Origin: Flavobacterium sp.
GTDB lineage: Bacteria; Bacteroidota; Bacteroidia; Flavobacteriales; Flavobacteriaceae
DNA: 10,000 nucleotides
Direction of reading: 5' to 3'
Assembly (NCBI RefSeq): GCF_020217025.1
Contig: NZ_JAIWOF010000200.1
Location: forward strand, 1-10,000
In this document: piece by piece, positions 5,360-10,000 of the stretch
How positions within the stretch are numbered: position 1 is the stretch's first letter
Layout of the letters: every line of letters starts with the position of its first letter
Position numbers and translations under genes: made by a program
The notes under the pieces: model-generated
What the model was told of the DNA's origin: nothing
The model's database searches: none
The model's input: only the letters and a program-made list of their open reading frames with translations

Positions 5360-6735
5360 TGATGAAAAATATTAAATTATACACTCTTATTTTATTCACT
5401 TTCATAACATTACAAACGTACGGAATGAATTTATTCGTGCAAACACCTAATAATGGAACTATTTCATTAGATGTAGAGCCATCTGATAGTGCAGAAAATG
5501 TTAAAGCCAAGATATTTGATCAAATTTCCGTTCCAGTAATAAACCAAGTCTTATCTTGGAATGGTACAACTATTCAGGACAATCAAACACTTGCTGATGT
5601 TGGTATTGTAACTAATAACAGTACAATTGTATTAACTGTTACAAACACAACTCAAGTGCCAGAAAAAATGAGCTACCAAGCCGTAGTGCGTAACACTACC
5701 AATAATTTAGTAACCAACCAACCGGTAGGAATGCAAATTAGCATTTTACAAGGTTCGGCAACAGGAACAGCGGTGTATGTAGAAACGCAAACTCCAACCT
5801 CTAATGCAAACGGTTTAGTGAGCTTAGAAATTGGTGGAGGTGCAGTAGTTTCAGGAAACATGGCTACTATTAACTGGGCAAATGGTCCTTATTTCATCAA
5901 AACTGAAACCGACCCAACAGGCGGTTCTTCCTATACTATTACAGGTACTTCTCAATTATTGAGTGCACCTTATGCTTTGTATGCCAAAACTTCAGGGAGT
6001 TCAACTCCTGGTCCGGCAGGAGCAAACGGTTTAGATGGAGCAACTGGTCCAATGGGTCCTCAAGGTCCAGCAGGTGCTAACGGAACAAACGGAAATGATG
6101 GAGCAACTGGTCCAATGGGACCTCAAGGACCAGCAGGTACTCCTGGTACTAACGGTCAAGGTGTGCCTGTTGGAGGAACAACTGGACAAGTATTAGCAAA
6201 AGTAGATGGTTCAGATTACAACACACAATGGGTAACACCAAGTGCATCTGCAGCAGCTTATCCCAATGTAGAATTATATGTTTCAAACACGAGTATTCAG
6301 GCCATTCCGGATTTATTAGGGGGTGCTAGTAGTACTTTATTAACATTTTCTGCTACAAACAATCCTAATGCTTCACTTACTGGCGGAAATACTTGGAATG
6401 GTTCTGTCTTTACAGTTGGAACAGCTGGGTGGTATGAAATCGATGTACAAATAGTTGGGGTTACCAATGCAGGTGGACTAAGTAGCAATGGTGTTGATTT
6501 TTTCATAGACAAAAACAATACGGTTGGTGCAAGTAAAACAGGTGCCTTATACAGAAATGTACGAAACAGTCAGCCATCTGAAACCATCTTGAAAAACAAT
6601 TCAACTTTACATACAAGAATATTCCTCAATGCAGGAGATAACATTCGCTTCAGAGGCTTGGCCTGGTCGAATACAATAGCTGCGAATACTTCTGCAGATG
6701 GTAGTACGTTTTTGAACATTGTAAGAATTAAATAA
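5359..6735 (+). CDS. Secreted ubiquitin-like / collagen-like / C-terminal beta-domain fusion protein
   Basis: Domains of the 458-residue product, in order. Signal peptide 1-22 (ending Q-T-Y-G). Ubiquitin-like domain 23-94 (F-V-Q-T, V-E-P-S-D, E-N-V-K-A-K-I, Q-T-L-A-D). A Bacteroidetes secreted domain about 100-212, starting [12 protein letters not shown] and ending [10 protein letters not shown]. Seventeen Gly-X-Y triplets 218-268. A linker of the [10 protein letters not shown] type, about 272-295. A beta-rich C-terminal region about 297-458, with [10 protein letters not shown] resembling C1q/TNF-like jelly rolls. No T9SS tail is present, unlike its two operon partners. It may be periplasmic, outer-membrane linked or exported by another route. 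The start may be the ATG at 5359 (overlapping the previous stop) or at 5362. It is the last gene of the operon and is followed by a terminator. It is probably a surface or matrix component, not a conjugation substrate donor. Confidence 0.9.
   Translation: MMKNIKLYTLILFTFITLQTYGMNLFVQTPNNGTISLDVEPSDSAENVKAKIFDQISVPVINQVLSWNGTTIQDNQTLADVGIVTNNSTIVLTVTNTTQVPEKMSYQAVVRNTTNNLVTNQPVGMQISILQGSATGTAVYVETQTPTSNANGLVSLEIGGGAVVSGNMATINWANGPYFIKTETDPTGGSSYTITGTSQLLSAPYALYAKTSGSSTPGPAGANGLDGATGPMGPQGPAGANGTNGNDGATGPMGPQGPAGTPGTNGQGVPVGGTTGQVLAKVDGSDYNTQWVTPSASAAAYPNVELYVSNTSIQAIPDLLGGASSTLLTFSATNNPNASLTGGNTWNGSVFTVGTAGWYEIDVQIVGVTNAGGLSSNGVDFFIDKNNTVGASKTGALYRNVRNSQPSETILKNNSTLHTRIFLNAGDNIRFRGLAWSNTIAANTSADGSTFLNIVRIK
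5425..5640 (+). other. Ubiquitin-like domain coding segment
   Basis: Residues 23-94 align along their whole length with ubiquitin residues 1-71, with one inserted residue near ubiquitin 64. By hand I count about 32 identities in 71 positions. They include M1, F4, V5, T7, the run V17-D21, E24-I30, D32, P37, Q41, L43, G47, D52, T55, L56, D58, I61, S65, T66 and L69. Ubiquitin L8, I44 and V70 become P, S and T, so the usual recognition patch is gone. Only the equivalents of K27 and K29 remain among the lysines, and no R-G-G tail follows. GC is 69 of 216 bases against 102 of 240 in the next segment of the same ORF. Confidence 0.9.
6010..6159 (+). repeat. Collagen-like Gly-X-Y coding repeat with a 42-bp internal duplication
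   Basis: Seventeen Gly-X-Y triplets, rich in G-P-M, G-P-Q, G-P-A and G-A-T, follow one another. Bases 6034-6075 are repeated at 6097-6138 with only two differences, both silent, 63 bp apart, so the stretch probably grew by a recent in-frame duplication. It would form a short trimeric stalk between the N-terminal domains and the C-terminal beta domain. Confidence 0.92.
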
Positions 6736-6755
6736 TAAAAAATCATGAAAAATAT

Positions 6756-6790
6756 AAAAAACGAGTCAGCAATGGCTCGTTTTTGTTTTT
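6756..6790 (+). terminator. Intrinsic terminator after the three-gene secretion operon
   Basis: The stem ACGAGTC/GGCTCGT (6761-6767 and 6774-6780, one T-G pair, loop AGCAAT) is extended by A-T pairs and followed by a T-rich run TTTTGTTTTT. The opposite strand also reads into TTTTTTATATTTTT, so it could stop transcription from both sides, including readthrough from the minus-strand gene that ends at 6898. Confidence 0.85.
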
Positions 6791-6832
6791 ATAACAAAGG
6801 CATTCGTAAGCATTGAAATTTCCCCCATTTTT

Positions 6833-6864
6833 GTCATGTTGATCCCAACACTTCGAAGAAACAT
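6833..6864. repeat. Possible degenerate Bacteroidetes intergenic repeat
   Basis: GTCATGTTGATCCC followed by ACTTCGAAG resembles the GTCATnnTGAGCGAAGTCGAAG-type intergenic elements that are widespread in Bacteroidetes genomes. Only one copy is present here and it is diverged. The remaining 6791-6897 interval shows no gene. Confidence 0.25.
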
Positions 6865-6897
6865 AACACAAGCAACTCACACATTGCTAAAAACACA

Positions 6898-7635
6898 CTA
6901 TTGAAACCCCACAATTTTTAAAGCTCCTGCTTGCAAATCATAATCCACAGCATTAACACGCTGAAAAAACTCTAAATACAACAAACCAAATACATTAGGA
7001 CTTTCAGGAAGAGCACAATTAAATTCTAAATCAGCTTCAGTAGCATCTTGTAAGGATATAGTAATTTTATTACTACAGTTTTGTACAAATGAACTTTGGT
7101 GTTCAAAATCCAAACCAGCAACTATAAGTTGTAAAGTAGCATGAGTAGCATGAGGCACTTTCTTCAAAAGTCTCGAATTAAAATTAGAGACAATCAAGTT
7201 TCCTTCCAACAAATCTACGGCATAAGTAAAAGGAAAAACGGCGTCAAAAGACAGATTTTTATCAAATTCAAAACGCTCAATAACCTTTTTTGCCTCAACC
7301 GATTGAAGCCCATTAATCACAGAACGTTTTCCCCGAGCACTAACCAAGTCCAATCGACTAATCTCCTGAAACAAACCCAAAACTCGATTATGTACATAAG
7401 GAATATGCAGTTGCTTCAAATAGGGTTGAAGGCTGTTTCTAAAATATTTACCCATTTCTGCACAATGAGCAAATTCACTACTATTTTCACGAACACGTGT
7501 ATAGTTCGCATCATTTTTGATTTTATCACCATCAAAGCCACCCGTTTTCCGAACAACAATTTTACCATTCATTTCATAAAATGACAAACCATCAAGTTGT
7601 CCAGTAAATTGTATAATTCCTTTTAACTTACCCAT
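6898..7635 (-). CDS. Conserved Bacteroidetes protein of unknown function (245 aa)
   Basis: I recognise the pattern of a Bacteroidetes family without known function but no named domain. The N-terminus is the most characteristic part: K-G-I-I-Q-F-T-G-Q-L-D-G-L-S-F-Y-E (residues 5-21), V-V-R-K-T-G-G-F (27-34) and T-R-V-R-E-N-S-S-E-F (46-55). These are followed by a basic helix with R-N-S-L-Q-P-Y-L. The C-terminal half (about 130-245) is beta-rich and less conserved in character. There is no signal peptide or transmembrane segment, so it should be cytoplasmic. The basic, aromatic N-terminus would fit nucleic-acid or ribosome contact, but that is speculation. It stands alone, with a near-consensus promoter and 11-bp repeats upstream. 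Its 3' end faces the secretion operon. The ATG at 7635 fits the start of the conserved block. Confidence 0.75.
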   Translation of the reverse strand: MGKLKGIIQFTGQLDGLSFYEMNGKIVVRKTGGFDGDKIKNDANYTRVRENSSEFAHCAEMGKYFRNSLQPYLKQLHIPYVHNRVLGLFQEISRLDLVSARGKRSVINGLQSVEAKKVIERFEFDKNLSFDAVFPFTYAVDLLEGNLIVSNFNSRLLKKVPHATHATLQLIVAGLDFEHQSSFVQNCSNKITISLQDATEADLEFNCALPESPNVFGLLYLEFFQRVNAVDYDLQAGALKIVGFQ

Positions 7636-7668
7636 AAATCATTGTTTTAACATAGTAGCTATATAGAT

Positions 7669-7713
7669 ATAGCACTGATATAGCACTAATACAGCACAAA
7701 TATAGTATAGAAT
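7669..7713. repeat. Tandem 11-bp repeats downstream of a promoter
   Basis: ATAGCACTGAT (7669-7679), ATAGCACTAAT (7680-7690) and ACAGCACAAAT (7691-7701) follow head to tail, with a degenerate 12-bp fourth unit (7702-7713). The 11-bp period matches about one helical turn. On the minus strand the copies start inside the -7 element and run into the transcribed leader, ending 33 bp before the ATG at 7635. They could be an operator array or a leader RNA element. Confidence 0.75.
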
Positions 7714-7727
7714 ATATATAAATCAAA
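7697..7727 (-). promoter_or_regulatory. Near-consensus Bacteroidetes promoter of the 245-residue protein gene
   Basis: Read on the minus strand, TTTG (7727-7724) is followed, with 19 bp between its TTG and the -7 element, by TATATTTG (7704-7697), a perfect TAnnTTTG. This is the best promoter in the window. Transcription would start near 7690, about 55 bases before the ATG, so the leader would contain the tandem 11-bp repeats. Confidence 0.75.
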
Positions 7728-7751
7728 TAGTAATGACAAGGAGGTTCTAAA

Positions 7752-8327
7752 TCATTTCTTCAATAACCTGCTTTTCATTTTGCTGAAAAACTCAGGTGTT
7801 ACACCAATGTAAGAAGCAATATGTTTTTGAGGAACTTTCTGAATTAAAGTAGGGTATTTGGAACAGAATTTTTCAAAACGTTCTTCGGCAGTTAAACTCA
7901 AATTGTCCATTAATCGTTCTTGATGAGAAACTAAGGAGTTTTCGGCTAAAATTCTAAAAAAGCGTTCTAATTTTGGAATTTCTTGATAAAGTTGTTGTTG
8001 GTTTTCTTTGCTAATTATGACAACTTCCGCATCTTCTAGAACTTCGATAAATAAATTGCCTGGTTTTTCAGAAATGTAACTGTACATGTCGCCAATCCAC
8101 CAACCTTCGCAAGCAAAATGTAATACGTGTTCGATAATGTTATCATTAATATTGAAACTTCTTAAAATTCCTGAATTCACAAAATATGTACAATTTGCTA
8201 CTTCACCAGCACTTAATAAAATGCTTTTGGCTTTGAATTGTTTGGTTTCGGTTTTAGATAGAAATAAGGTTTCTTCTTCTGGAGTTAAAGAAACATGTTT
8301 GGCGATATTTTCTAAAATGGATTGCAT
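7752..8327 (-). CDS. Crp/Fnr-family transcriptional regulator
   Basis: The 191-residue product follows the CRP plan. Residues about 20-108 are a cyclic-nucleotide-binding-like beta-roll (K-S-I-L-L-S-A-G-E, Y-F-V-N-S-G-I-L-R-S-F). About 117-143 is the dimerisation helix. About 150-189 is a short C-terminal HTH, with recognition segment H-I-A-S-Y-I-G-V-T-P-E-F-F-S-K-M-K-S-R. The CRP phosphate-binding motif (G-E-x-A-x-x-x-x-x-x-R-A-A) is replaced by G-W-W-I-G-D-M-Y-S, so cAMP binding is unlikely; no Fnr-type cysteine cluster is present either. Such short regulators are numerous in Bacteroidetes and their effectors are mostly unknown. The start at 8327 has GGAG directly upstream. No clear terminator follows the gene, and its target cannot be read from the context. 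Confidence 0.92.
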   Translation of the reverse strand: MQSILENIAKHVSLTPEEETLFLSKTETKQFKAKSILLSAGEVANCTYFVNSGILRSFNINDNIIEHVLHFACEGWWIGDMYSYISEKPGNLFIEVLEDAEVVIISKENQQQLYQEIPKLERFFRILAENSLVSHQERLMDNLSLTAEERFEKFCSKYPTLIQKVPQKHIASYIGVTPEFFSKMKSRLLKK

Positions 8328-8366
8328 TACTCCAAAAATACAATTTAATTTTGGTTTTCTAGAAAA

Positions 8367-8395
8367 GAAAAAACCGATGCGTTACACATCGGTTT
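8367..8395 (-). terminator. Intrinsic terminator after the U32-family gene
   Basis: AAACCGATG (8371-8379) pairs perfectly with CATCGGTTT (8387-8395) around a 7-base loop. On the minus strand the stem runs into TTTTTTCTTTTCT. It lies 5 bp after the stop of the U32 gene and separates it from the Crp/Fnr gene, so the latter needs its own promoter. Confidence 0.9.
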
Positions 8396-8400
8396 CTATA

Positions 8401-10000
8401 TTAATGAAAGTGATCTTCTTCAATTTCGAATTCGGCATCTTTTTCCCAAATTTCCATTTCGCAAGGTTTACAATTGAATTTTAATTTGTATTCCAATTCG
8501 CCTTGTTTTAAAACTAAAGGTTCTTTTAGTTTTTTGTCCATGTTTTCACGATGGTATTTTGGACAACGTTCTAATTCGTATTTAATGCAATATTTGGTGG
8601 TCATTACACGAGATTTTCCTGGATCCCATTGTAATTCGAATGCTTTTTCAATTTCGGTTACGCCATGACGTTCGTAGAATTTACGAGCTGTTTTGTTGGC
8701 AACATTGTACATAAAATCCAATTTCGTTTCTGGATATGGATGCGATGTTTTTACCAATTGGTGTTCTTTTCGAACATAATTTTTCAAACGAATTTCTGAT
8801 AATTGTTCGTAAACCGTTCTTCGCATTTCATTGATTTTTGAAATCGGAAGAAACCAATTTCCAGAAAATTCAATTGTAATTTCATCAGCAGTATAAGGTG
8901 TAAAACCTGTTTTTGCTAAGTTAATTTTGAAATTTTCTGCTAAAGATTCGTTGTTTTTTGTTTGCTCTTTTGGGTGAACCAAATTCACAACACTTACATT
9001 TCCATCTTCATCAGTTGCGATTAATTCAAAACCTGTTTCGTTTTCTTTTAATTGTAAAGTTGTGCTGATTTTTCGAACTGCACTATCTTCTCTTTCTACT
9101 AATTTGATGAAAGCCGCATCGTTATTTCTGTAAATGAAAGTGCCTTCTTTGATTTCTTTCAATACGTTTGGATATACAAATCCGTTTTCGGCACTATTCA
9201 CGTAAATTCCTTCGGCTTCGTTGTTTTCGTTAATGAAACACAATCCGTCGCCATTATTTAGTAATTCACCATTTTCAATTTCGTATGAATTTCCAACGGT
9301 TTTAATCAGTTTTCCAATATATTGTCCTTTTGATTTTGGACTTTCCCAAGAACCGATAGATTGATGTCTTTCGTTTACAAAATAATCGGTATAACCACGA
9401 TTGAACGTTCTATCTAATGACGAATCAAATAAATATGTACATTTTCCAGAAGAAGCTTTGGTATATTTATCGCTATTTTCGTTTAAGAAAGCATCTAACT
9501 TCTGACGTAAATAAGAAACGTTATTTTTTACATATACGATGTCTTTTAAACGGCCTTCAATTTTGAAAGAAACAATTCCGGCCTCTACTAAATTTGGAAT
9601 TTGGTTAGAAACATCAAAATCTTTAATTGAAAGTAAGTGACTATTTTTGATTAAAGTGTCGCCATTTCCGTCAATTAAATTATAAGGTAAACGGCAGTTT
9701 TGCGCACAAGAACCACGGTTTGCCGATCGTTCGCCATTAGCAACACTCATATAGCAATTTCCGCTAAACGAAACACACAAAGCACCCGTAACGAAGAATT
9801 CTAATTCTACATCAGAGGCTTCGCTGATTTCTTTGATTTGGTGTAAGTTCAACTCGCGCGCTAAAACCACACGTTTGATTCCAGCATCCGCTAAGAATTT
9901 AATTTTATCTGCATCACGATTATTGGTTTGCGTACTGGCATGCAATACGATAGGAGGCAACTCCATTTCCATAATCGCCATGTCTTGAATGATTAAAGCA
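8401..10000 (-). CDS. rlhA: U32-family protein, RlhA (YdcP)-type 23S rRNA hydroxylation factor, 5' end outside the window
   Basis: The frame remains open to the window edge: codons before the Met at 9981 read A-L-I-I-Q-D, as in the family (I-Q-D-M-x-I-x-E). About 532 residues are visible, and the missing N-terminal part is probably around 90. With the Met at 9981 as 1, residues 61-79 (E-F-F-V-T-G-A-L-C-V-S-F-S-G-N-C-Y-M-S) match the U32 signature. The cysteines C69, C76, C92 and C96 form C-x6-C-x15-C-x3-C, which in RlhA/TrhP proteins is linked to an iron-sulfur cluster. The F-N-R-G-Y-T-D-Y-F-V-N motif and a long C-terminal extension with K-Y-C-x7-C-P-K and F-N-C-K-P-C-E-M match E. coli YdcP from memory. 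E. coli RlhA forms 5-hydroxycytidine at C2501 of 23S rRNA; whether this protein does the same is inferred. The U32 'peptidase' name is historical. Confidence 0.85.
   Translation of the reverse strand, partial: ALIIQDMAIMEMELPPIVLHASTQTNNRDADKIKFLADAGIKRVVLARELNLHQIKEISEASDVELEFFVTGALCVSFSGNCYMSVANGERSANRGSCAQNCRLPYNLIDGNGDTLIKNSHLLSIKDFDVSNQIPNLVEAGIVSFKIEGRLKDIVYVKNNVSYLRQKLDAFLNENSDKYTKASSGKCTYLFDSSLDRTFNRGYTDYFVNERHQSIGSWESPKSKGQYIGKLIKTVGNSYEIENGELLNNGDGLCFINENNEAEGIYVNSAENGFVYPNVLKEIKEGTFIYRNNDAAFIKLVEREDSAVRKISTTLQLKENETGFELIATDEDGNVSVVNLVHPKEQTKNNESLAENFKINLAKTGFTPYTADEITIEFSGNWFLPISKINEMRRTVYEQLSEIRLKNYVRKEHQLVKTSHPYPETKLDFMYNVANKTARKFYERHGVTEIEKAFELQWDPGKSRVMTTKYCIKYELERCPKYHRENMDKKLKEPLVLKQGELEYKLKFNCKPCEMEIWEKDAEFEIEEDHFH

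Noticed and set aside
5673..6518. Minus-strand open frames opposite the collagen-like gene
   Set aside because: The coding strand carries clear domains; these frames have no family features.
6745..6816. 23-codon ORF after the operon that begins like the upstream gene (M-K-N-I-K)
   Set aside because: It runs through the terminator hairpin and has no recognisable product; probably chance.
7738..7745. Strong Shine-Dalgarno-like AAGGAGGT on the plus strand
   Set aside because: No plus-strand gene starts after it, and Bacteroidetes rarely use strong Shine-Dalgarno sites; it is a chance match.
7141..8668. Plus-strand open frames opposite the 245-residue, Crp/Fnr and U32 genes
   Set aside because: They are antisense to conserved proteins and cross gene boundaries without start signals.

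Overview
The window looks like chromosomal DNA of a Flavobacterium-like member of the Bacteroidetes. Reasons: low GC; three secreted proteins ending in type A sorting tails of the type IX secretion system (T9SS); signal peptides followed by Gln; a membrane-anchored LuxR regulator of Bacteroidetes type; promoters of the TTG...TAnnTTTG form; and A-rich translation starts instead of strong Shine-Dalgarno sites. I saw no rRNA, tRNA, CRISPR array, insertion sequence or plasmid/phage origin.

Left part (1-2505, all minus strand). A compact operon runs pirin -> GNAT acetyltransferase (YjdJ-like) -> divergent 4Fe-4S mono-cluster protein (YjdI-like, cut by the window edge). Upstream of it is a 404-residue membrane regulator with a helical-repeat N-terminal half, one transmembrane helix and a C-terminal LuxR DNA-binding domain.

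Middle (2506-6790, plus strand). A divergent intergenic region carries a striking ACTACCC/GGGTAGT repeat cluster, a good candidate operator for the LuxR protein. It is followed by an unknown 60-residue protein and a secreted BspA-type leucine-rich-repeat protein with a T9SS tail. Next comes a tight operon of three secreted proteins (4104-6735, 2-bp gap then 1-bp overlap), closed by a strong hairpin terminator. The last gene is the highlight: after its signal peptide comes a clear ubiquitin-like domain (about 45% identical to eukaryotic ubiquitin by hand alignment). It is fused to a Bacteroidetes adhesin-type domain, a Gly-X-Y collagen-like stretch and a C-terminal beta-sandwich-like region. 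The ubiquitin-like segment lacks the diglycine tail and the Ile44 patch. It also differs in GC from the rest of the ORF (about 32% against about 42%).

Right part (6898-10000, minus strand). This holds a conserved Bacteroidetes protein of unknown function, with a near-consensus promoter followed at once by three 11-bp tandem repeats. Then come a Crp/Fnr-type regulator, a terminator, and most of a U32-family protein of the RlhA (YdcP) type, cut by the right edge.

How the genes may work together (inference): the left operon suggests redox or small-molecule housekeeping. The middle region is a cell-surface/secretome locus whose expression may depend on the membrane LuxR regulator. The right-hand genes appear independent of both.
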